Shown piece after piece: positions 17,074-26,360 of a stretch of 64,000 nt of DNA. The position numbers were made by a program, and so were the translations under genes. The stretch spans positions 124,001-188,000 of the forward strand of contig NZ_JANIBO010000001.1 in the NCBI RefSeq assembly GCF_024506395.1, in the 5' to 3' direction. The notes beneath the pieces are model-generated. The model ran no database searches, was not told the origin of the DNA, and was given only the letters and a program-made list of their open reading frames with translations. Position 1 is the first letter of the stretch. Every line of letters begins with the position of its first letter. The DNA comes from Cetobacterium sp. NK01 (GTDB lineage Bacteria > Fusobacteriota > Fusobacteriia > Fusobacteriales > Fusobacteriaceae).

Positions 17074-19284
17074 ATGAAATGGAAAATTCTTAAGTATGTT
17101 GCCATATTTATTATATCTTTAGGTATTGTTGGAGGGATTGGTGCTGGTCTTTTAGTTAATAAATACTATAAGGAGCTACCTAATGTTTCAGAGTTAGTTG
17201 AAAATTATAGTCCTCCTGTTCCTACTACAATTTATGATAGAAATGGACAAGTAATTGACGTTATTTCAAAAGAAACAAGAGAACCTGTGGATATAGAACA
17301 TATACCACAAAATTTACAAAATGCTTTTATAGCCATAGAGGATAGACAGTTTTTGACACACTATGGAATTGATCCATTTAGAATTTTAGGTTCTGCTATA
17401 GTTAACTTAAAATCTGGAAGAGCAGCTCAGGGTGGAAGTACAATAACTCAGCAATTAGCTAGAAATGCTTTTCTATCTCATGAAAAAAAATTCTCTAGAA
17501 AAATAAAAGAGATTATAATCACATTTGAAATTGAAAGAAAATATACAAAAGATGAGATTATGGAGAAATACCTAAATGAAATCTATTTTGGTTCAGGATC
17601 TTATGGAGTTAAAACAGCAGCTTATAACTTTTTTAGAAAAGATGTTAAAAATGTAAATTTAGCTGAATCTGCTCTTTTAGCAGGAATACCAAATAGGCCA
17701 AATATGTATAATCCAAGAACGAACTTAGAAAGATCTTTAGTTAGACAAAAGTTAATATTAAAACAAATGCTTAAATTTGGCTTAATAACTGAAGCTGAAT
17801 ATAATGAAGCTTTAAATCATAAATTTGTAAATGAATCTAAAGCTTCATCTCAAGATTATAAAGATAAGAATACTACAATTGTTTATGGAGCACTTGATAA
17901 AAAAATTGAGTTTAACGCTCCAGATTTTACAGATTTAGTTGAAAAGTTTTTATTTGAAAATTTCGAAGAAAAGCAGATTTATAATGATGGTTTAACTGTT
18001 GAAACTACTTTAGATCTAAATATTCAAAAAGTAGCTAAAGATAAGTTTGAAAACTATCCTCGTTTAAAAAATGATAAAAAGCTTCAAGGAGCTATGGTGA
18101 CAATAGATGCTAAAAATGGAGAGGTTATAAGTATTATAGGTGGTAAAAACTTTAAAACTGGTAATTTCAACAGAGCTGTTCAAGCTAAGCGTCAAGTTGG
18201 ATCATCTTTTAAACCATTTATTTATTATACAGCTTTAGAAAAAGGATTTGAAGAAAATCTAGTAGTTGAAGATTCAAGAATTGTATTTGGAACATGGGCT
18301 CCTAGAAACTTTGGAGAGAGATACTATAATGGTATGACATTAATGCAAGGTTTTGATAAATCTCAAAATATAGTTTCTATAAAACTTTTAAATAAAGTTG
18401 GAATTCCAGCTCTTATGGATACAATGAAAAAGATAGATGCTGGATTTGTAGTTCCTAATAACTTAACTGCTGCACTTGGAACAACAGAGGGAACTCCTCT
18501 TCAAGTTGCACAATCATATGCTGTATTTGCCAATGGAGGATACTCTGTAAAACCATTTTTTGTAATGAAAGTTACAGATAAATTTGGTAATATACTATAC
18601 GATGGTAAACCTCAAATAGAACAGAAATTTAATAGTGCAGATATTGCTCTTATGACTAATATGATGAAAAACTCTGTTAAGCAGGGGACAAGTAAAAGTG
18701 CTCAAGTAAAAATAAATAATATTCCTATTGAGCAGGGAGGAAAAACTGGTACTACAAATAACTCTAGAACAGTTTGGTACTCTGGTATGACACCTGACTA
18801 CGTTACAACAATATATGTTGGATATGATAATAACGATCCTTTATATAAAGCAACAGGAGGAGGAGTCGCAGCACCTCTTTGGAAAAATTTCTATCAAGAA
18901 ATTATAGAAAAAGGTTATTACACTCCTACAACATTTACATTCTTAGATAATCATGTTAAAAATGGTGATTTAGCTTATCAAGAGTTAGATCCTTTATCAG
19001 GATTACTAAGTGGAGGTCCTTCTGATAAAACTTTCTTATTAAGAAGAGGAAGAATTGCAGTGGAGAGAGATGGAAAATACAGCAATGGAATTGCTGGTGT
19101 TTTAGGTTACTATGTACCTACTCAAGAAACAACTTCTAAAAATGAAGCTGTGTCTTCAGATGAAGTTACTGGTCCTGCACCACAACAAGTAGCTCAACCA
19201 CCTCAACAAAACCAACAAAAAAATACTCCTCAACAAAAGAAAGAGGAGAAAAAAGGCTTCTTCCAAAGACTATTTAATTTCTAA
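17074..19284 (+). CDS. Penicillin-binding protein 1A (transglycosylase/transpeptidase)
   Basis: 736 residues. The N-terminal membrane anchor is at about 8-28. The GT51 glycosyltransferase domain (about 50-230) has the catalytic Glu in AFIAIEDRQFLTHYGID and the GGSTITQQLARN motif. The transpeptidase domain (about 340-620) has the SxxK serine in VGSSFKPFIYY, SQN, and the KTGT triad in GGKTGTTNNSRT. The C-terminal tail of about 50 residues is Gln/Pro-rich and ends in a basic-aromatic segment. It builds and crosslinks peptidoglycan in the periplasm. A strong terminator follows. Confidence 0.95.
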   Translation: MKWKILKYVAIFIISLGIVGGIGAGLLVNKYYKELPNVSELVENYSPPVPTTIYDRNGQVIDVISKETREPVDIEHIPQNLQNAFIAIEDRQFLTHYGIDPFRILGSAIVNLKSGRAAQGGSTITQQLARNAFLSHEKKFSRKIKEIIITFEIERKYTKDEIMEKYLNEIYFGSGSYGVKTAAYNFFRKDVKNVNLAESALLAGIPNRPNMYNPRTNLERSLVRQKLILKQMLKFGLITEAEYNEALNHKFVNESKASSQDYKDKNTTIVYGALDKKIEFNAPDFTDLVEKFLFENFEEKQIYNDGLTVETTLDLNIQKVAKDKFENYPRLKNDKKLQGAMVTIDAKNGEVISIIGGKNFKTGNFNRAVQAKRQVGSSFKPFIYYTALEKGFEENLVVEDSRIVFGTWAPRNFGERYYNGMTLMQGFDKSQNIVSIKLLNKVGIPALMDTMKKIDAGFVVPNNLTAALGTTEGTPLQVAQSYAVFANGGYSVKPFFVMKVTDKFGNILYDGKPQIEQKFNSADIALMTNMMKNSVKQGTSKSAQVKINNIPIEQGGKTGTTNNSRTVWYSGMTPDYVTTIYVGYDNNDPLYKATGGGVAAPLWKNFYQEIIEKGYYTPTTFTFLDNHVKNGDLAYQELDPLSGLLSGGPSDKTFLLRRGRIAVERDGKYSNGIAGVLGYYVPTQETTSKNEAVSSDEVTGPAPQQVAQPPQQNQQKNTPQQKKEEKKGFFQRLFNF

Positions 19285-19290
19285 ATACAT

Positions 19291-19328
19291 AAAAGGAGAG
19301 AGAAACTTAAGTTCTCTCTCCTTTTTTT
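19291..19328. terminator. Bidirectional terminator between PBP1A gene and HAD gene
   Basis: A 14-bp perfect stem AAAAGGAGAGAGAA / TTCTCTCTCCTTTT is followed by more T; the genes on either side converge. Confidence 0.9.
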
Positions 19329-20124
19329 ATAAGAATAATTCTTGAAGTTTTTTTGCAACTCCATTTTCTGCATTAGTTTTTATTACTTCATTTTCTGGAA
19401 GTAAAGCTTTTAATCTAGGACTTCCATTTCCCATAATAAATCCTTTTCCAACAGATGATAACATCTCTAAGTCGTTTAATCCATCACCAAATGCAATTGT
19501 TTCCTTAAGGTCTATTCCTTCCTCTTTTAAAACCTCTTCTATTGCACTAGCCTTAGAAACTCCTTCTCTCATTACTTCTAAACATGAGCCTAATGAAAGT
19601 GTGATATTAAGACCCTCATGGAATTTTTTTCTTAATTTTTGCTCTAACTCAGAGATATGCTCTTCATCATCACAAATAAAGAAAAATTTAGTAATATCTT
19701 TTCCAACTAAAGATTGGAAAGGAGCTATAACATGATGAAATCCTGATTCTTTGTGAAAAACCATAGCTTCCTCTAAAGGAGTTTCAGCAATCCACTCTTC
19801 ATCTAAGTATACATTTTTATGTAATTTTTCATTGTAGTTATAATTTAATAACTCCTTGGCTAAATTAGCTGGTATATTGTGAGAAATTATCTCTTTGTTA
19901 TTATAATCATGTACTTTAGCACCATTTGAAGTTATAAGAAAACTATCTAATCCTAGCATATCTTTAAATGTCATTGCATCATTATGATGTCTTCCAGTTG
20001 CTATTATGAATTTCACTCCAGAATTTACAACTTTTTTAATAGTTTCTTTTGTTTCTTCAGATATAGTGTGATGCTCATTTAATAGTGTCCCATCTAAATC
20101 ACATATAATTGCTTTGTATTTCAT
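19327..20124 (-). CDS. Cof-type HAD-IIB family phosphatase
   Basis: 265 residues. The haloacid dehalogenase nucleophile motif is ICDLDGTLLNEHH near the N-terminus, ATGRH is motif II, and GDGLNDLEMLSSVGKG is the motif IV Asp pair. A C2B cap domain lies between. Such enzymes dephosphorylate sugar phosphates or flavin/cofactor phosphates; the substrate is not readable. It is the last gene of a - strand series that begins with the M29 peptidase, 19 nt after the mipA-like gene. Confidence 0.9.
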   Translation of the reverse strand: MKYKAIICDLDGTLLNEHHTISEETKETIKKVVNSGVKFIIATGRHHNDAMTFKDMLGLDSFLITSNGAKVHDYNNKEIISHNIPANLAKELLNYNYNEKLHKNVYLDEEWIAETPLEEAMVFHKESGFHHVIAPFQSLVGKDITKFFFICDDEEHISELEQKLRKKFHEGLNITLSLGSCLEVMREGVSKASAIEEVLKEEGIDLKETIAFGDGLNDLEMLSSVGKGFIMGNGSPRLKALLPENEVIKTNAENGVAKKLQELFL

Positions 20125-20143
20125 TTGTTCTCCTTAAACTTTT

Positions 20144-20905
20144 CTAGAAGTAATATTTTGCACCTACTCCTACTAAATATAAAACTCCATCTTCAACAAT
20201 AGGTGAGTCCGAAATCTCACTTGAGAATTTCTCTACACCTAAAAATGCCATAAGAGCTACATTATCAGTTAATCTATAATCTGCTGCTAAATTAAGACCA
20301 ATTGAATATGCTGCATCAGCTTTATAAGCTCTATCAATTTTACTATTTCTTCTAGCTTCATCTGAAGTTACACCGAAATAATAATCTGTATAATCTCCTG
20401 AATAACCCTTTACATGGATAGATGGTACTATTGTAAGTTTATCATCTACTTTATAAGCTTTAAACGCACTTATCTTTCCCTCTCCTCCATGCTCTCCAAC
20501 TTGCGCTAACAGTCCAGTTCTAACTCCGTAGAATCCAGTATCAGCATCTAATCTAATTCCAAACATAGCTTGGAACTTTCTATCATCAATATTATCGTAT
20601 CCTTTTGCTAAGTCTGCACCATCTACTGCAAATCCAGCCAATGGATCAATAAATAGTGAAGCTGCAAATGCATCATCTTTATAGAATTGATATCCTACTG
20701 TTATTCCTTTTACATATAAATCATAGTAGTTAATATCTAATAATGGCATTGGATAAGCTTTATCGTCAGCACCTTTATAAATACTATCAGAAACCCCTAT
20801 TCCTGCCCCAATTCCAAATTTATTTTCACTTGCAGATGTAGCCGAATCAGCTAAAGCTATAGCTGAAACTGTTAATGCTAATAACCCCATTAATATTTTT
20901 TTCAT
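20144..20905 (-). CDS. MipA/OmpV family outer-membrane protein
   Basis: 253 residues from the start at 20905, preceded by AGGGAGG; the frame is open 10 codons further up, but that overlaps the ribosome site. The signal peptide is MKKILMGLLALTVSAIALA. The mature part is a beta-barrel with alternating aromatic strands and the terminal aromatic residue (YLVGVGAKYYF) expected of outer-membrane porins. MipA/OmpV proteins act in murein-enzyme scaffolding or as porins; the role here is unknown. Its presence implies a Gram-negative envelope. Confidence 0.85.
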   Translation of the reverse strand: MKKILMGLLALTVSAIALADSATSASENKFGIGAGIGVSDSIYKGADDKAYPMPLLDINYYDLYVKGITVGYQFYKDDAFAASLFIDPLAGFAVDGADLAKGYDNIDDRKFQAMFGIRLDADTGFYGVRTGLLAQVGEHGGEGKISAFKAYKVDDKLTIVPSIHVKGYSGDYTDYYFGVTSDEARRNSKIDRAYKADAAYSIGLNLAADYRLTDNVALMAFLGVEKFSSEISDSPIVEDGVLYLVGVGAKYYF

Positions 20906-20921
20906 ATTAATCCTCCCTAAG

Positions 20922-22724
20922 TTACTTTTTCCCATAACTTTTTTCTTCTCTTTTAACTTTTATAAAGTTATACTTACCTGAAACTTTTCTTTTAAAATTA
21001 AAAAGATTATTTGTTGGGAATATCCCAATTCTTCTTATTTCAAATAGATCATCAGAAAAAACAATGCTTCCAGAATCAGTTGCTACAGCAAATCGATAAC
21101 CTGTCTCTTGAGGTATTTTTTTAACCTCCTCATTTAAACTACCATATGGATATGCAAATGATAATAGCTCTTTTCCAATAATCTTTTCTATATTATTTTT
21201 AGAATTAGATATCTCTTTTTCTGCCATATCTATTTTTAGTTCAGCAAGTCTAGGATGAGAAGATGTGTGTCCTCCAAACTCTATCCCGTATTTTTGCATC
21301 TCTAATAGCTCATCTTGATTCATAAGAGTAAATCTTTTTTCAGGATTTCCTGGATTGTCTACATCCCATTTATTATAATCTATTCCATCTAATATGTATA
21401 TAATACCTTTAAAATCATATTTTTTCAAGATAGGAAAAGCATTTTCATAGTTATCTTTATAACCATCATCAAACGTAAGCATAATCCATTTCTTATCTTT
21501 ATCAAATCTGTTTTTATACCCATTATTTAGCATATCTTTAAATGTAACAGTTTCGTATCCTTTCTTTTTTAGATATTTCATCTGCTCTTCAAATTGTTCT
21601 ACAGTTACATAAGTTCCGTGAACTCCCTTTTCACTTTCATCTTTTATAACTCTATGATACATAATAACAGGCATTTCATACTTTCTCTTCTTTACAATCT
21701 CTCTTTGATATACTTTCTCAATATTCTCTACAATATTATCTAAAGAAAACTCTTCAATTACTTTTTCCCTTAAGCTTTTAAGTTCATCTTTATTCATATT
21801 GAACCCTTTATCAATTTCAGGAATCACATCTGTCCATCTAAAAAGAGGAGTTTGATTTAAAGAGATATCTCCAAAGTTAGATTTTAGAGCTGTTTTTAAT
21901 CTGTCATTAGTTACAATTCCAACAGATTCAGCTTCTCCAATTGCCAAAACTGGAACTTCACAAAGTATTGCTTCAACTGCTACTCTTCCCGCTCCTATAA
22001 CAATAGATGACTCTCTTATTTTTTCAGAAACATTATTCACATATCCTAAGAACTCAACATTTCCTGTAAATTTTTTAAATCTTTGTGGTACCTCTTTTCC
22101 TCCTATAACTTGGATTTTAAAATCCTTTCTTCTATGTAATATATCAAGTAAGTTATATGTTACATCTCCTTTAGGTCCAGAAAGTCTTCCAATTATAGAG
22201 ATAACCTTTTCATTTTTATCAACATTATCTAATACACTTTTTTGATACTCTTTTGTATTGATCATATTTCTAAGGACAGTTATATTTTCAGGTTTTACCT
22301 TTAAATCATTAACCACATGATCTCTTATATTCTCACAAACACTTAAAGAGTAATCTCCAAATGCTTTAACTAACTTTCTGCTTAGGTGTACTGGTTGTCT
22401 CCCATGTATCGTTGTTACAAGTGGGATTTTTGCTATTCTACAAGCTATAGCACAACTCCAAGAAGATGCTCTTGAATGAGCATGAACAACTTGGATATCT
22501 TTTTCTCTGATTATTTTTAAAAGTTTTCTAACTTGACTAACTCTATCTTTAAGTTTTCTCTTATTAAACTCTATTTTCTCATATTGTGCGTTTGTAGGTT
22601 TAGTTAAAGTATCTGAAACTATATAAACCTTATTCCCTCTCCTAATAAGTTCATCACTTAGAACTGTTCCGTACACCTCAGCACCAGTTACTTCTAACTG
22701 CGAAAGTGCCATAAGTATATTCAT
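20922..22724 (-). CDS. Glycosyltransferase (GT4-like) fused to polysaccharide deacetylase
   Basis: 600 residues. The N-terminal part (about 1-330) is a GT-B glycosyltransferase: MNILMALSQLEVTGAEVYG, VVHAHSRASSWS, TTIHGRQP and a donor-site region with IIGRLSGPKGD and AVEAILCEVPVLAIGE. The C-terminal part (about 350-585) is a NodB-type deacetylase: MPVIMYHRV, MLTFDDGYKDN (catalytic Asp pair), HTSSHPRL (metal His residues) and SFAYPYGS. No break is visible between the two. It probably makes and deacetylates a cell-surface glycan in the cytoplasm or at the membrane; no signal peptide is seen. The fusion is unusual. It starts 15 nt after the M29 peptidase gene. Confidence 0.88.
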   Translation of the reverse strand: MNILMALSQLEVTGAEVYGTVLSDELIRRGNKVYIVSDTLTKPTNAQYEKIEFNKRKLKDRVSQVRKLLKIIREKDIQVVHAHSRASSWSCAIACRIAKIPLVTTIHGRQPVHLSRKLVKAFGDYSLSVCENIRDHVVNDLKVKPENITVLRNMINTKEYQKSVLDNVDKNEKVISIIGRLSGPKGDVTYNLLDILHRRKDFKIQVIGGKEVPQRFKKFTGNVEFLGYVNNVSEKIRESSIVIGAGRVAVEAILCEVPVLAIGEAESVGIVTNDRLKTALKSNFGDISLNQTPLFRWTDVIPEIDKGFNMNKDELKSLREKVIEEFSLDNIVENIEKVYQREIVKKRKYEMPVIMYHRVIKDESEKGVHGTYVTVEQFEEQMKYLKKKGYETVTFKDMLNNGYKNRFDKDKKWIMLTFDDGYKDNYENAFPILKKYDFKGIIYILDGIDYNKWDVDNPGNPEKRFTLMNQDELLEMQKYGIEFGGHTSSHPRLAELKIDMAEKEISNSKNNIEKIIGKELLSFAYPYGSLNEEVKKIPQETGYRFAVATDSGSIVFSDDLFEIRRIGIFPTNNLFNFKRKVSGKYNFIKVKREEKSYGKK

Positions 22725-22739
22725 TATTAAATCCTCCTA

Positions 22740-23867
22740 CTACTTTAAATTTTCTGGATTTAATACTTCTAACTCTTCAATTACAAAGATTCCATCTTTT
22801 CTAATTAAAACATCATCAAACCAAATCTCTCCACCACCAAAATCTGGTCTTTGAATTAGAACTAAATCCCAATGTATAGCTGATTTATTTCCATTATCAG
22901 CTAACTTATATGCTTGTCCTGGAGTAAAATGAATACTTCCAGCTATTTTCTCATCAAACAATGTATCTTTCATAGGTTTTAAGATATATGGATTTACACC
23001 AATAGCAAACTCACCTATATGTCTTGCACCGTCATCTGTATTTAAAATTTCATTTAATCTTTCTGTATTGTTAGATGTTGCCTCTACAATTTTTCCATTT
23101 TCAAATCTAAAACAAACATTTTCAAATGTAGTCCCTTGATATACAGAAGGAGTATTATAAGTTATAACTCCATTTATAGAGTCTCTAACTGGAGCTGAGT
23201 AAACCTCTCCATCTGGTATATTTCTAAGTCCGCAACATTTTACTGATGGAATATCTTTTATTGAAAATGATAGATCTGTTCCAGGACCAACAATTCTTAC
23301 TTTGTCTGTTCTATCTAAAAGAGCTGTTAATGAATCCATTGCTCTACTCATTTTAGAGTAATCTAAATTACAAACATTGAAGTAGAAATCTTCAAAAGAC
23401 TCTAAAGATGTATTTGCAAGTTGAGCCATTGAATTATTCGGATATCTAAGTACAACCCATTTAGTGTTATTTACTCTTTCTGCTAGGTGTACAGGTTTCA
23501 TAAAGTGATCTGTATATATCTTCATTTTAGCTGAATCTATGTCTGATAATTCTGAAGCATTTTCAGAACCTCTAATAGCAATGTAAGCATCCATGTCTTT
23601 CATTCTTTCTAACTCATATTTTGCCATTAACTCTGCTTGTGTTTGGTCCATTCCTTTTAAAAGTTCTCTCGTAACGCTTTGATCTTTTATTGTTACAAAA
23701 GGATGCCCTCCAGCAGCATATACTTCTTTTACTAAAGCTTTAACTAAGTTTTTAGAATCCTCTCCTATAGACTCAATTAAAACTTTTTCTCCTTTTTCTA
23801 CTCTACATGAGTAAGTAACTAAATTTTTTGCTAGTATTTCAATTCTTTGATCCACGGTAACCTCCAT
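22740..23867 (-). CDS. M29 family aminopeptidase
   Basis: 375 residues, slightly shorter than the usual ~410. The family pattern is clear: YSCRVEKGEKVLIES at the N-terminus, NIPDGEVYSAPV with a metal-binding Glu, EFAIGVNP with another Glu, SIHFTPGQAY and IHWDLVL with the His/Asp ligands near the C-terminus. It binds two divalent metals and removes N-terminal residues from peptides in the cytosol. It is the first gene of the - strand series down to 19327 and diverges from yaaA. Confidence 0.9.
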   Translation of the reverse strand: MEVTVDQRIEILAKNLVTYSCRVEKGEKVLIESIGEDSKNLVKALVKEVYAAGGHPFVTIKDQSVTRELLKGMDQTQAELMAKYELERMKDMDAYIAIRGSENASELSDIDSAKMKIYTDHFMKPVHLAERVNNTKWVVLRYPNNSMAQLANTSLESFEDFYFNVCNLDYSKMSRAMDSLTALLDRTDKVRIVGPGTDLSFSIKDIPSVKCCGLRNIPDGEVYSAPVRDSINGVITYNTPSVYQGTTFENVCFRFENGKIVEATSNNTERLNEILNTDDGARHIGEFAIGVNPYILKPMKDTLFDEKIAGSIHFTPGQAYKLADNGNKSAIHWDLVLIQRPDFGGGEIWFDDVLIRKDGIFVIEELEVLNPENLK

Positions 23868-23936
23868 TTAATCACATATTATATTCTATAATTATACAAT
23901 GAAAAGCTAGAAATATACAGTTAATTTTTTAAAAAA

Positions 23937-23945
23937 TGATATAAT
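23937..23945 (+). promoter_or_regulatory. Extended -10 promoter for yaaA
   Basis: TGATATAAT lies 27 bp before the yaaA start codon, with no good -35. It is identical to the elements upstream of queH and the DeoR gene. Confidence 0.55.
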
Positions 23946-23971
23946 AGGTATATACAAGTAGGAGGGATTAT

Positions 23972-24712
23972 ATGAAACTATTTTTTTCCCCTAGCAAGGG
24001 GATGAATTATAAAAATTGTAAGTACAATATAGAGAATCTAGAATTAGATCAAAATTTTAAGGATAAAGCAGATTACTTAGTATCTGTTTTAAAAAGTTTC
24101 TCAAAAGAGGAGACTGGTAAGAAATTGAAAATCAAAGATAAAATACTCGATGATGTTTATGATCTTTATCAGAATTTTTATGAGAAAAAGGAGAGAGAAG
24201 CTATCTGTCTTTATGATGGCGTTAGTTATAAACAAATCCATGTGGAAAATTTTTCAGAAAAAAAATTTGAGTATATGAAAGAAAATGTATTTATATTTTC
24301 AGCCCTATACGGGGTTATGAATGCTACAACTTTGATAAGACCTTATCGTCTTGATATGACAAACAAAATACTACCTATTTCACCTTACGAATTTTGGAAA
24401 AATGAAGTTGAAAACTATTTATCTAAATTCAAAGATGATATCTTTATCAATCTAGCTTCTAATGAATTTTCAAAAATATTAAATAAAAAACTTTTTAACA
24501 TTATAGATATAGAGTTTAGACAACTTGATAGAGATAAAGTTAAAAATATCAGTACAGAAGCCAAAAAAGCTAGAGGATCTCTATTGAATTATATTATAGT
24601 AAATGAAATTCATAACCTTGAAGACATTAAAAAATTTGATCTTTTAGATTACAGTTTCTCTCAAGAATTTTCCTCAGAAAAAAGCATGTTTTTTATAAAA
24701 AAAATAGGTTAG
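23972..24712 (+). CDS. yaaA: Peroxide-stress protein YaaA (DUF328/UPF0246)
   Basis: 246 residues. It starts KLFFSPSKGMNY, the YaaA signature with the conserved SP-K-M pattern. It retains ALYGVMNATTLIRPYRLDM, FINLASNEF and KKARGSLLNYIIVN, all family motifs that line a DNA-binding helix-hairpin-helix-like cavity in E. coli YaaA. In E. coli it lowers free iron under H2O2 stress; this function is inferred here. Single gene; its 3' end overlaps the terminator shared with the convergent CrtI-like gene. Confidence 0.9.
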   Translation: MKLFFSPSKGMNYKNCKYNIENLELDQNFKDKADYLVSVLKSFSKEETGKKLKIKDKILDDVYDLYQNFYEKKEREAICLYDGVSYKQIHVENFSEKKFEYMKENVFIFSALYGVMNATTLIRPYRLDMTNKILPISPYEFWKNEVENYLSKFKDDIFINLASNEFSKILNKKLFNIIDIEFRQLDRDKVKNISTEAKKARGSLLNYIIVNEIHNLEDIKKFDLLDYSFSQEFSSEKSMFFIKKIG

Positions 24713-24729
24713 ATTTTTCTAACCTATTT
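24702..24729. terminator. Bidirectional terminator overlapping the ends of yaaA and the CrtI-like gene
   Basis: An 11-bp stem AAATAGGTTAG / CTAACCTATTT with a 6-nt loop contains the yaaA stop codon in its left arm and the stop of the opposing gene in its right arm. Confidence 0.8.
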
Positions 24730-26220
24730 ATCCTTTGTTTCAATTAAATCAGCTGCTATTTTAGCAGAACCATAAATAGTTGGAAGCCCACTTCCTGGAT
24801 GTGTTCCTCCTCCAACTAAAAATAGATTTTTATATCCTTCAAGCTCATTGTGAGGTCTAAACCACAGCATTTGCATAACATCATGGGATAAATTAAAAAC
24901 TGCTCCTTTATATACATCATAATCTATTTCCCAATTGTTTGGAGTTATCACTTTTAACTCTTCAATATGATCTCTAATACCTTTAAACTCACCTATTTTT
25001 TCTAATTTATCTAAAACAAGCTGAGTAAAATCATCTTTTTCTATTTCCCAATCTATATTTGATTTATTATTAGCAACTGGAACTAAAACATATACAGAAG
25101 ATTTACCTTTAGGTGCCAATGTACTATCAGTTACAGATGGATTTTGAACATAAAAAGAAAAATCTCCTCCCACATCTTTATTTTCAGATATCTTTTTAAC
25201 ATTTTTTCTATAGTCCTTTGCAAAAATAACACTATGATGAGGTATGTTTTTATAAATTTTGTCGACTCCTAAATACAACATAAATGTTGAACATGAATAC
25301 CTTTTGTTTTCTAAATTTTTATTTGAATATTTTTTTCTTAAATTTTCAGGTACAAGATTTTTCATAGCTGTTGCAAAATCTGCATTTATAACTATGTAAT
25401 CTCCCTCTATTTTTTCATTATTTTCTAAAATTATACCTTTTGCTACTTTTTTATTATCGAATAAAATCTCTTTCACAGAAGTATTTAAAACAACTTTACC
25501 TCCTCTTTTTTCTATAAGTTCTTTCATTAATTTAGAAGCTTGGTTTAAACCACCTTCAATATGAAAAATTCCATATTTATGTTCTAGATATGAGATAATA
25601 GAAAATGTTCCTGGAGCAATCCAAGGTGACATTCCTATATATTTAGCTTGAAAAGTAAATGCCAGTTTTAATTCATTCTCCTTATAGTAACTACCTAAAA
25701 CATCATATATAGATTTATGGGCATCTAAATATGGTAATGCTCTTAAAAAGTTAGGTTTTAAATAATCACTTAAAGATAAATACGGTACTTTTAAACAAGG
25801 CTCTAGTTTAGAGAATTTTTTTTCCTCATCTCTTATATAATCATCATAGGCTTTTGAACTATATGGAAAAATCTTTTCCATCTCTCCATACATAAGGAAT
25901 TTTTTACTGTGAGAGTATGGATTAAAATCATCTAATCCATAAAACTTTAACCTGTACATAGGATTTATCTCTATTAAATTTAGATGTTCATCTAGTCTTT
26001 CTCCAGATTCTATAAATATATCTTCCAGTATTTTAGGCATTAAAAAAAATGTTGGCCCTAAGTCAAAAGTATACTCTCCTAATTTAAAAGATGAATTTCG
26101 TCCCCCAACATATGGTTTTTTTTCATATATAGTAACATCGTAACCTTTACTTGATAAAAGTAACCCTGTGGCTAATCCTCCAGGACCCGCTCCAATAATT
26201 ATAACTTTTTTATTTTTCAT
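24724..26220 (-). CDS. Phytoene desaturase family (CrtI/CrtN-like) FAD oxidoreductase
   Basis: 498 residues, the normal CrtI length. The N-terminal FAD fold is VIIIGAGPGGLATGLLLSSKG followed by YEKKPYVGGRNSS, and the C-terminal carotenoid-desaturase signature is LFLVGGGTHPGSGLPTIYG. Carotenoid desaturases and related isoprenoid or retinol-type oxidoreductases share this architecture. No phytoene or dehydrosqualene synthase gene is nearby, so the substrate is uncertain. It diverges from a DeoR-type regulator across a 140-bp spacer with tandem repeats. Confidence 0.87.
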   Translation of the reverse strand: MKNKKVIIIGAGPGGLATGLLLSSKGYDVTIYEKKPYVGGRNSSFKLGEYTFDLGPTFFLMPKILEDIFIESGERLDEHLNLIEINPMYRLKFYGLDDFNPYSHSKKFLMYGEMEKIFPYSSKAYDDYIRDEEKKFSKLEPCLKVPYLSLSDYLKPNFLRALPYLDAHKSIYDVLGSYYKENELKLAFTFQAKYIGMSPWIAPGTFSIISYLEHKYGIFHIEGGLNQASKLMKELIEKRGGKVVLNTSVKEILFDNKKVAKGIILENNEKIEGDYIVINADFATAMKNLVPENLRKKYSNKNLENKRYSCSTFMLYLGVDKIYKNIPHHSVIFAKDYRKNVKKISENKDVGGDFSFYVQNPSVTDSTLAPKGKSSVYVLVPVANNKSNIDWEIEKDDFTQLVLDKLEKIGEFKGIRDHIEELKVITPNNWEIDYDVYKGAVFNLSHDVMQMLWFRPHNELEGYKNLFLVGGGTHPGSGLPTIYGSAKIAADLIETKDK

Positions 26221-26259
26221 CTTTCACCTCCCGCTAAAACTTATTAAAGTATAAGTTTA

Positions 26260-26280
26260 TATACTATTTGTATACTATTT
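26260..26280. repeat. Tandem 11-bp repeat between CrtI-like and DeoR genes
   Basis: TATACTATTT occurs at 26260-26269 and again at 26271-26280, an 11-bp period (one helical turn). Its place between divergent genes makes it a candidate operator, for example for the DeoR protein. Confidence 0.4.
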
Positions 26281-26314
26281 AAACTCAACTTTCTTTTTAA
26301 AAAAGATTTTTTTA

Positions 26315-26323
26315 TGATATAAT
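26315..26323 (+). promoter_or_regulatory. Extended -10 promoter for the DeoR-family gene
   Basis: TGATATAAT lies 38 bp before the start codon at 26361; no clear -35 is seen. It is identical to the elements before queH and yaaA. Confidence 0.5.
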
Positions 26324-26360
26324 TTTTTAGAAGTTTTTGTACTATAGGAGGTTTTACAAC

